A stretch of 64,000 nt of DNA from Siphonodentalium dalli (lineage: Eukaryota > Mollusca > Scaphopoda > Gadilida > Siphonodentaliidae): contig CP136064.1 in assembly GCA_032622095.1 (NCBI GenBank), positions 139,391,954-139,455,953 of the forward strand, written 5' to 3'. The notes below the pieces were generated by a model. That model was not told where the DNA came from. It saw only the letters and a program-made list of their open reading frames with translations, and ran no database searches. The position numbers and the translations under genes were made by a program. This document shows, piece by piece, positions 1 to 12,000 of this stretch (position 1 is its first letter; the number at the start of each line of letters is the position of its first letter).

Positions 1-1367
1 TTTGGGTCCAAACTTCGAATCTGGTCCCAGAATATATTTGGATCAGAAGTTGCTACTGTCTCCATTTGAAGTGCCAAATCACGTTTATACTTCCGTTCGA
101 AATAGCGAATCTTTTTATCTAAAGTATTTTGGCTGTCCTTGAATCGCATTCGAGCCTCTCGTTTAGCGCGCGTATTACCACGAATATCAAAGTATAGTTT
201 CTCGTTCGTTCGCATCGATTTCCACAGCTGTGTCAGTTCGTCATTCCAGAAGGGTGTATCAACACGAAGTCGTTTTCGACATCTTTTACTGCCATCTCGG
301 TTAGGCTGTCCACATGCAGCTTCAGACAATAACAGTTTACAAAAGTCAGCATGTATCGTGTCCACATTGTGTTGTGTGTTTAGATTCGATTCTATCTTGT
401 TTATCAGTTCAATTATTTAAAGAGAACATGAGTTTGTGCACATGAATGCTTTTGAAAGATTCCGTACATCAATACGACGATGTTTATGTGACTTTTCCTT
501 GGGTGTGGTCTGCGTACAGTGATGACTGAGTTTGTATTTTGCACTTAGCATAGCATGATCTGGAACTTTGCTTCTTTCGCCCAATAGACCGTGATGGTTA
601 TTGTCATCTATAATATTTTGACATGTTGTTATCTCAAAGTTGTAAAATTTTGATAAAGAATGTTGAGGGACACACATGTAGTTGACCACTGATTGTCCTC
701 GACCAGAGTGGAACGTGTGTAAGTTAGAATCGTCACCATACCGTCCATTCAAGACAACATACTTGCAGTCGTTGAGGAATTTAAGGAAAGTATGCCCGTG
801 TTGGTTGTACGTTTTATCAATGACTTCTCGTTTGGGTATGTTATCGGTATCAGAATTAAAGTCACATCCATGTCCGATACGACTATTAAAATCACCACAT
901 AAGAAAACACAGTCAAGTTCAGATAAGGTGTGGATTTCACTAAATATGTGCGTTAAAAAAGCAGTCGCGTCGCGTCCCCATGGTGATGTTTCCGGTGGCA
1001 AGTAACAACTGTAGATCGCGAAACAGGCATCAGTGGCTGGATCGAAAAATTTAACTCCGATAACCCCTTCGTAACTTTGGTCACATACAGTTATAGTGTA
1101 TTGTTCGTACAACCAGTTTTTTTTATCAGAAGTCCGACACCCCCTGAACCTTTCCCTGTGAATTCCTCGTCTATTAAAGCCTATCCAACGGTAGTCATTT
1201 GGAGTGATACTCAGTTCATCGTCTCCTCGCAAGTGTGTCTCAGAAACCGCTATCACATCACAGTACGCACACTGTATAATCTCTGATCTTAGTTCACTAT
1301 TAGCTGTTGTCCAACCACACACATTGAGTTGTCCTAATTTAATATAGTCTATTTGCCGGTGTGAATG
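1..1367 (-). pseudogene. LINE ORF2 (endonuclease and linker), frameshifted and truncated by the window
   Basis: Minus-strand codons from 1367 to 417 encode an endonuclease/exonuclease/phosphatase domain: QLNVCGW start, VSETHL (catalytic Glu), GDFNSRIG (Asp/Asn) and VPDHAML (Asp-His). It nicks target DNA for target-primed reverse transcription. The usual Asp of the ID-Y motif reads Asn (VVNYMC). At about 417-425 the frame breaks; the linker (TPFWNDELTQLWKSMR and onward) continues in another frame to base 1. There is no ATG between the ORF1 stop and the endonuclease, so ORF2 translation must use readthrough, reinitiation or a non-ATG codon. Confidence 0.75.
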
Positions 1368-2207
1368 CTAATTACTACTGTCGTTATCACGTTGTCGCTC
1401 GTTGTTTTGAGACCCCTTCTTCACAATACGTCCACTACCGGTTATGCGAAATTGATTGCCTTCAGGAAACTGTTGTAATAACGTACGGGCATTCAATTCT
1501 ATTAGTCTCTCCACGTGTGATTTACAAGATCGCAGATAAACGTCTTTGTATTCGGCAGTTTCTTTCAAAGTTAACTTTCCTCGTAGGACACGAATTTTAT
1601 CTTCCAGTGAACGAAATGCGATTTTAACTAGCCCTTGTTGGCATTGTCTTCGACTTAGGAGTCGCTTGGCTGCTATAACCTCAGCATCACTATGATCGGA
1701 ACCGAGACAACGAATCAACTTCCTAGATTCCAGCAGAATATCCTCATTTTCTGTATATGGAACATTCGTTGCTATAACGGTAATCTCCGAGTTTTCAACT
1801 GAATGCACATGTGGGTCTCGATCGATATCGATTTGATTAGCTGGACCATTGTTTTCAAGCGTTGATAATCGCTCAGCAATTGTCTTAATTTCGGCCGTGA
1901 AATTATCCATACGTGTCTCCTGTATACCAATGTCTAATGATATGTCTTGTTTAACAGCTTTCAGCTTTTCTTCCAGAGTAGACAACACCTCTGTTTTCAG
2001 TTTATCAAGCTTGCTTTCGAACATTCTTTTCATTGAGTTCTGGGCTTCTTTCATTTCAACAATATTGTTAAGTATCTTTAATTGTCTTACGATTGCCAGC
2101 GGCGAATCGTCCTCCCTTTCCGCCATCTTGGTTGTTTTCTTTTCGGGTTTCGGTGTCTCTCCGTCCGAATTCCGCTGCCGTTTGTCTGGTTCTTTCTTCC
2201 CTGGCAT
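1368..2207 (-). CDS. LINE ORF1 protein (coiled coil plus putative RNA-binding C-terminus)
   Basis: 279 codons with an ATG at 2207. The first 30 residues are Lys/Glu/Arg-rich and probably disordered. A heptad-like Leu/Met/Lys/Glu stretch at about residues 38-115 fits the trimerising coiled coil of LINE ORF1 proteins. The region from about residue 140 (ITVIATNVPYTENED) to 260 has the character of the RRM-like and C-terminal domains that bind the element RNA; this is a family inference. The ORF ends at a TAG at 1368-1370, and the same frame then continues straight into the endonuclease of ORF2. Confidence 0.7.
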   Translation of the reverse strand: MPGKKEPDKRQRNSDGETPKPEKKTTKMAEREDDSPLAIVRQLKILNNIVEMKEAQNSMKRMFESKLDKLKTEVLSTLEEKLKAVKQDISLDIGIQETRMDNFTAEIKTIAERLSTLENNGPANQIDIDRDPHVHSVENSEITVIATNVPYTENEDILLESRKLIRCLGSDHSDAEVIAAKRLLSRRQCQQGLVKIAFRSLEDKIRVLRGKLTLKETAEYKDVYLRSCKSHVERLIELNARTLLQQFPEGNQFRITGSGRIVKKGSQNNERQRDNDSSN

Positions 2208-2260
2208 GCTGCCTGCTCTCAGTATTGATCTATATCATATATACATCGGATTAATACACT

Positions 2261-3300
2261 TTTGGTAGCAATGTTGCATAAAGATGTATGTTTTATCACA
2301 TATTTTCGTCAGAGCGATGTAAACAAGCCTATCCAATAACAGGGACGACCTCCTCAAAAACTTACTGACAGTTCTCCAAATCAAAATTACTTTTGTTGAA
2401 ACTATTGTTATTCAAACAAAACTGTTATAGTGATTTGTCAACAAAAGTCTATAATCCTAGCTGTAGTATTAGTTCAAATAATTTTGTTTAAATACAATTT
2501 TCAGAATAACTAATCAACGTGTCGGACCTTTTCCAATGTTTACCATCAAGTTTTGATCACAATTTTGCTCTCATTGGACTTTTAACAGTTATTTCGCTAT
2601 AGCAGTAAATTGTGCATAACAATTTATTCTTGGTTTAGAAATATTGTCTATAACTTCCTAAAATATTTCTTAACACAGAAAAAAATATATTGAAGCAAGA
2701 AAAAACAAGAAATATATCTTCATTTATGACACCATTTTTCTTAGTAAGAAAATGGTTTCTCAAATGAAATATTTAGTTCTTAATTGTGTCTAATTGCAAG
2801 ATTACATATATCATATTTGAGAAAACTATCTCTTGTCTTGCGGGATTTTCTTAAATGTTCTTAACATAGAAGACTTGAGGGGAATATTTTCTCATAATAA
2901 GACTTATTTTTATACTATTTCTTGTTTCAAGTAATTGCTTTCTTATTAAGAAATTATTTTCGCAGTGCCTTCAGACTTCAACCGTGCGTGGTGTTGCCAT
3001 TATTACGACTGCCATTTCTGTAGTTATAACATGACTCTAATATGGCATAGTTGTGAGATAGATACTTTCACCATAGTTTGCCTAAAAAATAAACTATTGT
3101 AAACCCAAACATTGTAGTCAAATACCTCAAAATCACCACGTAACTTGTTACCATAGATGTGCTATTGTTAACCATATGTTTATAATGGCGTGAATCCTTG
3201 TGGTCTACGGTGGGCATAGTGCCTCCCCCACCAGAGTTGAGTGTTATACTTATCGCACGTGCTTTAGATACTGTATGCCTATATCTGCTCATACTAACAT
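2261..3300. other. AT-rich non-coding stretch
   Basis: No ORF with a recognisable product. It is AT-rich, with many short TTCTTAA/TTAAGAA-like words between 2640 and 2960 that could be an old DNA-transposon remnant, but no clear terminal repeats were found. The Rab exon downstream at 13174 makes it plausible that this is intronic. Confidence 0.4.
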
Positions 3301-3463
3301 AACTATGGCGTTGAGGCATGTCTTAAACTGTTTAAATATTGGCTTTCAAAGTCTTCATTAACACATTTGTATGAGGTTGTACAAAACGAGTTGTTGCCAT
3401 TCAGGGCGGCAAACCACCTTGCTTACCTTCTTGCAAATATTCAAAACCACCACAGCCATAATT
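3301..3463. repeat. Left copy of a 163-bp perfect direct repeat (probable target-site duplication)
   Basis: The segment starting AACTATGGCGTTGAGG and ending CACAGCCATAATT is repeated, with no difference I can see, at 12824-12986. The sequences diverge immediately outside both ends. The pair exactly brackets a LINE whose 5' UTR starts after the left copy and whose AATAAA-bearing 3' end stops before the right copy, which is what a TPRT target duplication looks like, although 163 bp is far longer than usual. Confidence 0.85.
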
Positions 3464-3685
3464 AGACAAAATGGCGGACTGGAGTAGGACGTAAATATTT
3501 CGTCTCTGATTTTTAACTAGACTGGGGCAAATTAATAGCTTCCAATGGCAGCAAAAGTGTCATCTTGTTTGATATGAAGTTCCCACAACACTGTGGTATA
3601 CAGAAAGGAAAAATGCTGTTATTTATTGAGTGTTAGTTCTTTGTAAATACAAATTTCTGCGAATCGTGACGCTGACCGTGAAAAA

Positions 3686-5017
3686 ATGGCGGACACAAAA
3701 AATTCACACAAACAAAAAAAACAAATTGAAATTGAAAGCGATAGAAACGCAGATGACAGTGCGGAGAATGGTGTAGCATGTATTCAACCTAGTGCATGTG
3801 CAATTTCCAGTCCTAAAAACAATGAAGAAAATACAAAATCTAATGAATTCCAATGTGAGTCAAAAACTGAACTTGTAAATAAAGTTATTTCACCAAAAAA
3901 AGATTCTGTCATGGAAATAATAAACGAAGTCGCCGACGAACATTTCTATTTCTCCGGCAGTCAACCTAGTACTCCCAATAACCGTTCTCCACTCTCATCT
4001 CCAATTGGCTCCCCATCATTCAGCTTCCAAGGCTCGTCACAGAGAATACATATGCTGAGAAAACCTAATGTCAAAAAGAGGCCAAATGAAGACCTTTCTC
4101 CAAGTAGGAATTACCGAAGGAAAATTACACTTGATGAAATTACTGAGGACCACATCAATAACACAATTAAAGAACAAATAAGTAAATCAATAAAAGAAGA
4201 ATTTTCATCCATAAATAAACAACTTTCTGTAATTACATCTATGTTTGCTAATCTTAATAAAACAGTTGATGAGTCTGTGAAGTCGAACCTAGTAGAAACA
4301 AAACAGGATGTATCTCAAATGAAACTCGGACTAGAAGAAGTGAAGGATGAGATAAACTCTCTGAAAGGTGATATGATAAAATTAAAATCCGAAAATAGAG
4401 AACTCAAAATAGAACTCAAAGATACAAAAAAACAGCTGGAAGAAAATCCTCAAAGCACATGTAGCTGTTCGCATGATCTCGAAAGCACAACAAGCCTGAT
4501 TGAAACCAAATCTACTGAAGCCAAAAAGTATGCCTTTGGATTATTCGAAGGATCTGAACAATATAGCAGGCGAAATTGCCTAATTTTCCAAAACGTCCCA
4601 ATTGATAAAGACATTACTATTGGTGACTTTCTGAAATACGACTGGATAGGCATGGTTATGAAAATCTGCAAGACCCATTTGGGCATCACACTAAACCGTA
4701 GCGAGATCAGCCGAGCACATCCTCTTGGAGGAATTCGAGTCACCGACTATAAACTAAACAACAGCAACCAAGGACCACAGAACAACCCATCTACCATGTC
4801 GAGTGAAGAGTCTAAATGGGAAGAAAACTGTACCGATGGCGATAGAAAAGTTAAAACAGTTCAAATTATTGCCCGCTTCAATCTATGGGTCACCAAATTC
4901 GATGTCTACAGATCGAAAAAGTTCTTAAAAGGAAAGAGCATCATTGTTATTACTGAAGCTCTGACAAAGACCCGCCAGGAAATCGTCAAAGAACTATCAT
5001 CCCTAAAAAGATTTTAA
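3686..5017 (+). CDS. LINE ORF1 protein, L1-ORF1p-like, shortened by a late stop
   Basis: 443 codons, ATG at 3686. Residues 1-150 are Ser/Asn-rich and low complexity with a basic KKRP patch. About 170-265 is a coiled coil rich in Lys, Glu and Leu. From about 290 (SRRNCLIFQNVP) an RRM-like domain follows, with a typical C-terminal region (WVTKFDVYRSKKFLKGKSI). Such proteins coat the element RNA as an RNP with nucleic-acid chaperone activity. The TAA at 5015-5017 is followed in the same frame by 35 more sense codons of family-like sequence (DSYWTFDGKVFAKK) up to a TAA at 5123-5125, so the stop looks like a point mutation that removed the end of the C-terminal domain. Confidence 0.8.
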   Translation: MADTKNSHKQKKQIEIESDRNADDSAENGVACIQPSACAISSPKNNEENTKSNEFQCESKTELVNKVISPKKDSVMEIINEVADEHFYFSGSQPSTPNNRSPLSSPIGSPSFSFQGSSQRIHMLRKPNVKKRPNEDLSPSRNYRRKITLDEITEDHINNTIKEQISKSIKEEFSSINKQLSVITSMFANLNKTVDESVKSNLVETKQDVSQMKLGLEEVKDEINSLKGDMIKLKSENRELKIELKDTKKQLEENPQSTCSCSHDLESTTSLIETKSTEAKKYAFGLFEGSEQYSRRNCLIFQNVPIDKDITIGDFLKYDWIGMVMKICKTHLGITLNRSEISRAHPLGGIRVTDYKLNNSNQGPQNNPSTMSSEESKWEENCTDGDRKVKTVQIIARFNLWVTKFDVYRSKKFLKGKSIIVITEALTKTRQEIVKELSSLKRF

Positions 5018-6340
5018 AAAATAGACTCGTACTGGACCTTCGATGGCAAGGTATTTGCCAAAAAATCTGAGACCAGTAAAAAGCTTAATGTGAATACTGT
5101 AGAAGAAGCTAAGTCTCTTGGTTAATTGTGGTTCCACTTGTAGTATGTACATACGGACTGTGTAGAAAACCCCCAGAACCTCATAACTTCATAAGGTATA
5201 TCCCTCCCCAATAATCTAGACTATCCGCAGATGAATTCTCACGGAACTTTCAAACACTTAAATGTACCGTACAATTTCAAATGCAAGATTACATTTTACC
5301 TGGATAAAACATATTACCATTTATATATATATTTATATATATATATATTTTGTTCTTATATATTTTTGAGTCATACCAGAAAATTTCCATTTCTGAATAT
5401 ATCACCCCGACTCTTCATAAACTAAAGAGTAACTTATTTCCATTGCGCTACCAGAGATAACATAGAAATCTATTGTAATCGTGTAAAAATTTCATAGACT
5501 ACAACAGCACAACTAGCTGTTTCCCCAACAAACATATTTAATTTGAAATAAAACCCTTCTACATGACCCCAAAAACCAGTACATTAGCTGAGTGTGTATG
5601 GAACCACATTTACCCCAGATACTTGGAACTTGTGTATAAAAACCACTCATTAAACTTTCAGTAAGGATGAACTATGAGATATGGTGCCATGTCACAGCCA
5701 GCAACACTAACGTGTACCCCACCCCCTGTCATATAGACTTGACCTATATCATGTTCCCTTTTAGACAAACTATTCTATTATCAGGTATATCAGATTTACA
5801 ATTCATAGTAGTTTCTTTAATTGAAAGGAAAAAGTTATCCAAATGTTACTGTTTACAAGATTACCCTCCTGGTTTATAATAGTGCAATTGTATGCACCTA
5901 ACGGGCTATGCCTCCTTTTATCTCTCCTTCCAATTACCTTTCGGGAAGGGGGAAATATAGGGGAGAGCCTACCCCTAAATCTGTTAATTCAGACTCAGGT
6001 GTGCCTAAATGCACTAAAATATTAGTACTTATTGCATGACATTGTCAGAATTTTGGTTTTCTTTCCTCTTCATAATGCATGTCAACCAAACCCATGCTTT
6101 CTCTTCCAATTACACTTTTTCGGGAAGAGATTGACTTCTTTTGAGGAATGGAGCGATACCAAAATACCCAAGCATTCGAGGGCTTTCTACGCCCAAATGA
6201 TTGTTGCAAGTTTGAAAAAAAAAAAAATATGTGTTCGAGCATATATACCAGGACAGTGCATTACACACTGATAATGAATTCCACTCACATGTGGCTAATA
6301 TTTGAGACTCCACATTGAATTAATGAAATAACCCCTCCAT

Positions 6341-6532
6341 AGAGCTGGCTGTCACAAGAAACTCATGTAATGATTAGTTTACCCAGATGGAATGTCTATT
6401 GTCATTAGGTCAAAATAAGATAAACGCCCCATTTTAAAATACCCCACCCCAATTTTTTTTCTTTTAGAGCTGGCTGTCACAGAAACCCATGTAATGATTA
6501 GTTTACCCAGATGGAATTTCTATTGTCATTAG
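6341..6532. repeat. Imperfect 67-bp direct repeat pair
   Basis: The words AGAGCTGGCTGTCAC and GATTAGTTTACCCAGATGG recur in the same order at 6341-6408 and 6466-6532, separated by 57 bases. Only a few substitutions separate the two units. It is a short local duplication with no coding content. Confidence 0.8.
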
Positions 6533-6662
6533 TATATGTAAAATAGTTGTATTCAACACAGTTTGAATCTTCACTCTTACTGATAGTACGCTATCCCATC
6601 TAAGGCACAAATGAAGTGTCCATCAGTTTGACAAATAACCAATATTAATACAAGTTGCTACA

Positions 6663-6872
6663 GTAATGCTCAAAGTGATTGACCACTTGACCACGGCGGA
6701 GTTGTGGGTGGTTTTTTCGGGATTTGGTTGGAGATGTGGCTTGTTGCCATTCATCGGAAAGCTCTCGGGGAGAGCTTTCCGATGAGTGGCAGCGGGCCAT
6801 GTTTCCGACTGGGTCCTGGAAGATTGCCCATAGTTCTGCTGTGGTTGGGTGGTCAGTCGCTTTGAACATTAC
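6663..6872 (+). repeat. Long inverted repeat forming a ~103-bp hairpin with G.U wobbles
   Basis: Left arm 6663-6766 and right arm 6770-6872 are separated by a GGG loop. The inner 15 bp (CATCGGAAAGCTCTC against its complement) are perfect. Comparing the left arm with the reverse complement of the right by eye, I count 29 mismatched positions and one single-base bulge; 28 of the 29 have T or G in the left arm against C or A, so each is a G.U or U.G pair if the plus strand is transcribed. On the minus strand the same positions would be A.C clashes. The hairpin therefore makes sense as a plus-strand RNA, the sense direction of the surrounding LINE. Confidence 0.85.
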
Positions 6873-9095
6873 GGTATATCTATTTCTGTCACCTAATATT
6901 TGACTTAAATATGTTGATATGATGAGTATATTGAATATTTTCCAGCAGGAAGTTTTTCTTATTTTTTTAGTATGGATAATTATACGATTATACATGGTAA
7001 GAGATTCCTTTCCCCTATGTATATGTATACACCCTTCATAACAATATCTTCATGTGTACATCACAGGAGGGGAAAATTCGCCCGTCACAATTTTTTAAAG
7101 ATCAGGGGGCCTCAACTGGCAAAATATATATATATTCGTCTATTCTCCAAATTTGCTATTTCACAAAATTATCAGTAATAACTGATATGGTGAGTGAATC
7201 TAAATGTGCTTTTTTTTGTTTTGTTTTGTTCTTGTTTGTTTGTTTGTTTGTTTGTTTGTTTGTTTGGTTTTTTTTTCTTCCCACAAATATATATAAATTC
7301 TGCTACCAGTTGCTACAACTAATTTCGAGTTTATCCTCGTAGTAAACATGTGGTGAATCTGGCCAGGTCAAATGAAGTCACCCTGATCCTTAAGCAACTT
7401 TGATGCTTAAGCAACTTAGACCCTTAAGCAACTTAGGCCAAACTCACCTTCATCTTTCTAGCTCACAACTGTATTCATGGTGAAACCTTCCGAAACTTTG
7501 TAAACTGTTTTATTCCTGAGTCATTAAATCCCAGATATGTTTACGACTCACAGAAGTAAACTCAGCCAGCAACAATGCTGGAATTTCTAAGAAACCATGC
7601 ACAGTCATATTACTTCGAATAACTTCACAAAATTAAACCATTTTGATAATCCGAAGAATAACTCACACAAAGTCTTCAAACAAAACATGAAGAACTATAA
7701 CTTGAAAGACTTATAATATGGTCATATTATCCTTATCCAAGGCAGAAACTAGCGCACTGTCACATAAACAAAACTGTCAATCAAATATTGGGACAATACC
7801 TGACCCATATCTATCGCCCACTTAATTTGTAGGTCAAAAGTTGTTTCGGGAGATTCCATATTGTGACAGGGGATAGAAATGATCGCTTCACTAGGTCAAA
7901 CACGAACGTCGCCAGCTTTTCGGCCATTTGCATGTACATATATGCCGTATAGGACTGAACGACCCGGTTAAAGGCTTTGGCCAATGTTTGACCACCATTC
8001 TGTGTCTCACAGTGGCCTAAATGTTGTTTTAAATGAAGATCGGTTAACAAAAAAACAAAAACAAACAACTTGAATATAAGAAAATATAGGATATGCGCGC
8101 TCATGGCATCAGTTTTTCTAATTAAAACGCTCCCAAATTTTAACCGACTGCCAAAAACTCTCCTATTGGAAATGTTGACAAGACTATAGTGGCCTTCGGG
8201 CGCCGGTGTTCACATGGGAACTTACATGTGGCTAATATCTGAGACTCCACAGTGAATTAATGCAAATATAAAGTAATTTAAATCCGGTATGATTTGGAGT
8301 TCTCCTTCTTCTGTCAGTTTGACAAATAATTAATAGTCATACATGATTGTTGCTGTATGCAACACCAGTAGGAAATGTCTATTATTGATTGACGGAGAAA
8401 TGGTTAAAGATACTCAAACCGATCAGACGGTCCCCACACCACCAAGATACAACAACAACTACGCTTTATTTATCAGAATCGACTTGTTGAAACAAATAAT
8501 GCTAACTACTGTCAATTATATAGTATCAAATTTCTCAAAATATGTTTTCCTTCAACACGTTGTTGAACAAAATATGGTTGCATTATCACATGGATAATTT
8601 ATTTATTTATTTATTAATATATATATATTTATTTATTATTTTTTTTTTTTTTTGCCCAGATGTATATCTCCGTCGACTAGTGGTAGTGCCTAATTTCTGT
8701 CGTATATCCTAATTTCTGTTTCTGTCGTAATTCCAACTCGCGCGTCTCCCAGAATAAACTGAACTCCCAATCCGAAGCCCCAGTCTAGTTTTGGTTATTC
8801 AAACCAAATCATCATCATTACATACATGTTTGCATACATGTCACCATCCGAACATCACCTGTACATATGTTTTTCATTATTTTTGCATGTTGTTCTCATG
8901 TTTTTGCAAGTCCTATTCACCTATTGCTATCTCACCAACACCAACTGTTACTCCTTATTTTCAAATCTCCACAGTTGCACTTCATCCGGCGTCAGTGAGT
9001 CTCTTTATGCCCATATATCTCACCTCTTGTCATTATGCAGGAACAAAATCACCCACGGCCGCGCGATGTTGTTCTTTGGTGTGCCCGGCAAATAA

Positions 9096-12000
9096 ATGGG
9101 TACGTCAGCTATACAGCATCGCACGGCCACGGGACTTTTTGATATAAATAAGAAACTAATTTGGCCGTCACAGAGCAAGCATAAACAGAGACATACCACT
9201 TTAAGAGGTGTGAGCATACGACTTCCATTAATCTTATTGGTTATTTCCATTCTACTTGTGCTGTCCGGTACGGTCCATCCCAACCCAGGCCCAACACATA
9301 TCGACGGTGCAAGGAATGTCAATCGAAACAACAAATCAAATAGCCACGATCTGGGCACCCTGACATTATACCATCAAAATATTCGAAGTATTAGAAATAA
9401 ACTCGACAAAGTAAAAGATCTTATCAGTGAATATGATGTTCTATGTTTTATCGAAACACATCTTGATGTCACATACCCCTCTGAAAATTTACTAATAGAT
9501 GGCTTCAGAACCCCCATCCGAGAAGATCGTGATCAATATGGCGGTGGTATATGCATATATTTTGCAGAACACTTAGTATACTCCCGTCGGGATGTCCTAG
9601 AATTCGATTCGTCCATAATGTGGTTCGACATCCACTCGGCAAGATGTCATATCATCTTGGCATTATCATACCGGTCCGATGCGTTATGTGCTACAAATTA
9701 CTGGAATCTTTTCGACAACGCAATTCATGAAGCTCTGGAAATTACACCAAATATGGTCATGCTTGGTGACTTTAACTCTAATATGTTGGACCCCAATTCC
9801 AAACTAAGCACAATTATCGATTATTACTCCATTAGAAATGTGATTAAAACTCCAACAAGAGTTACCGAAGACTCTCAGACCTTACTTGACCCAATTCTTG
9901 TATGTGGAGATCTAAGTGTCCGTGATGCAGATATTATAGACTTCGAAGTATCAGATCACTATGGTGTCTATGCGGCTCTTTCTTACAACAACTCTGCCAC
10001 CCCATCCTTCCAAAGAACTATTTGGAACTACAAACACGCCGACTTCAGTAGGGCTACCTCCTTAATAAATGATATAAATTGGGATAGTCTCCTCCGACCA
10101 ACGGCGGACGTTGACACAGCTGTAGCAGTATTTTATGATAAATTCCTTGAAATTATGCACGAAACCATCCCGACCTCGACAGTCACTATTCGAACTAAAG
10201 ACAAAATCTGGTTCAACTCAGAAATTCGTCGCGAGCTACGGAAACGCAATAGATTCAGATCGATTGCACTCAAACGTAGTACCGATCTAAACTGGAAAAA
10301 ATACAAAAAATCACGAAATAGAGTAAACAACATGAAAAAACATGAGAAAGCAAAATTCGAAGAACATCTCGATGAAAGAATTAATGACTCGCCATCATCT
10401 AGAGATTTTTGGCAAATCATCAATTACCTTTTGAATAAGAAGAAAACAAACAAAATACCACCACTTTATTCGGCTAACGGCGAAGTCATAGCAAATGGAG
10501 TTTCATACGCCAGCAATGACATCGATAAAGCTAGACTTCTGAACGGAAACTTTATCCAAAATTCATCTATAAACGATAAAGGACATCAACTACCAGATTT
10601 TCCTCTCAGGTGCGGCAATAAACTCACTGATATTCCCATTTCACACGCAGATATTGTTACAGTAATCGAAAACCTCAAAACAAATAAAGCTCAGGGCTAC
10701 GATGGAATTAATGCTAAAATGTTGAAAGGAACGGCAACTGCTGTTGCCACTCCGCTTCTATTACTCTTCAAGAAATCGCTAAATATGGGCAAATTTCCGT
10801 CGAACTGGAAGAAAGCTAACGTAATACCTATATTTAAAAAAGGAGATCCCGCGGACTGTTTAAATTATCGCCCAATTTCACTTCTACCTATCCTTGGAAA
10901 AGTTTTCGAAAAAACGGTACTCAAATATATTAATGTATTCTTCGACGAGAACTGCCTCCTATATCGACACCAATCCGGCTTTACTGAAGGACATAATACA
11001 ACATATCAACTTCTGGATATGTATCATAACTTATGTCAGAGCCTCGACAACAACTTGCACACCTGTGCTATTTTTTGTGATATCTCAAAGGCGTTCGAGA
11101 GGGTCTGGCATAAGGGTTTGATACATAAATTAGACAAGTACGGTATTTCTGGTCAGCTGTCCATTTGGTTGGAGGACTATCTTTTTAACAGACAACAAAG
11201 AGTCTTGGTGAATAATACATACTCCGAGTTCGAATTGGTCCCCGCTGGAGTGCCTCAAGGGTCAATACTCGGACCTCTTCTGTTCCTATCCTACATAAAT
11301 GATCTCCCGGATAACCTTATCTCAACAACTAGAATGTACGCCGACGACACATGCATTATCGCATCTCATTACGACCTGACCATCCTTGATTTCGATCTAA
11401 ATCAAGACCTAGAATCAATATCAAATTGGGCGCGCAAATGGCTGGTAAATTTCAATCCATCGAAAACCAAAGCAATATCTTTCTCGTTATCGGGCAAACA
11501 AACGAACCCCACACTTGTATTCCAAGACCGAAACATCTCTTTCGAAACGTCACATACACACCTCGGTGTTGAAATTCAATCAAATTTAGACTGGAACGAT
11601 CACATTAATAATATAATTAAAAGAGTTTCGTCCCGCATCTCACAACTAAGAAGATTCAAATACAGCTTAAGTGCAAACACGTTAGAAAAAATTTACAAAA
11701 CTTACGTTCAGCCAATAATGGATTATGCAGATGTAGTTTGGGACTGTGCACCACAATACTGGATGGACAAACTTGAACGTATACACGTGGACGCCGCCAG
11801 AATAGTGACCGGGTTAACCCGCTCTGTCTCCAATACAAATGTTTTACTCGAAGTGGGGTGGTCCAACCTTAGGGAGCGCAGGGAGAAACACCACCTACAA
11901 ACACTTTTTAAAATAACTAACGAAGAAACTCCAGAATATCTCACCCTTCTTCTACCAGCCCGGGCGGCACATGTATCAAACAACCGGTACAACTTTAGAC

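Larger units (their letters stand above)
1..2260 (-). mobile_element. APE-type non-LTR retrotransposon (LINE), 5' half, cut by the left edge
   Basis: On the minus strand this reads ORF1 (coiled coil), then an ORF2 with an apurinic-type endonuclease and the start of the linker before the reverse transcriptase; the RT itself lies beyond base 1. The 5' boundary near 2260 is a guess, because nothing recognisable lies between 2215 and 3300. The clade cannot be fixed without the RT. The copy is damaged by a frameshift near 417-425. Confidence 0.8.
5126..9095. other. 4-kb non-coding spacer between the two LINE ORFs
   Basis: No convincing gene. It holds an imperfect 67-bp direct repeat (6341-6408 and 6466-6532), a second pair sharing ACATGTGGCTAATAT (about 6288-6330 and 8222-8265), the long hairpin at 6663-6872, a (TTTG)n run at 7227-7267, repeated CTTAAGCAACTT words at 7388-7436, and a (TTTA)n/T-rich run at 8596-8655 that looks like the reverse of a poly(A) tail. 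I read it as accumulated nested insertions. The last 440 bases before 9096 are probably the true ORF2 leader. Confidence 0.45.

Noticed and set aside
682-1286. Plus-strand ORFs over the endonuclease of the left LINE
   Set aside because: Antisense shadows of the ORF2 coding strand.
6645-6995. Minus-strand 116-codon ORF
   Set aside because: It simply crosses the long hairpin; no family signature.
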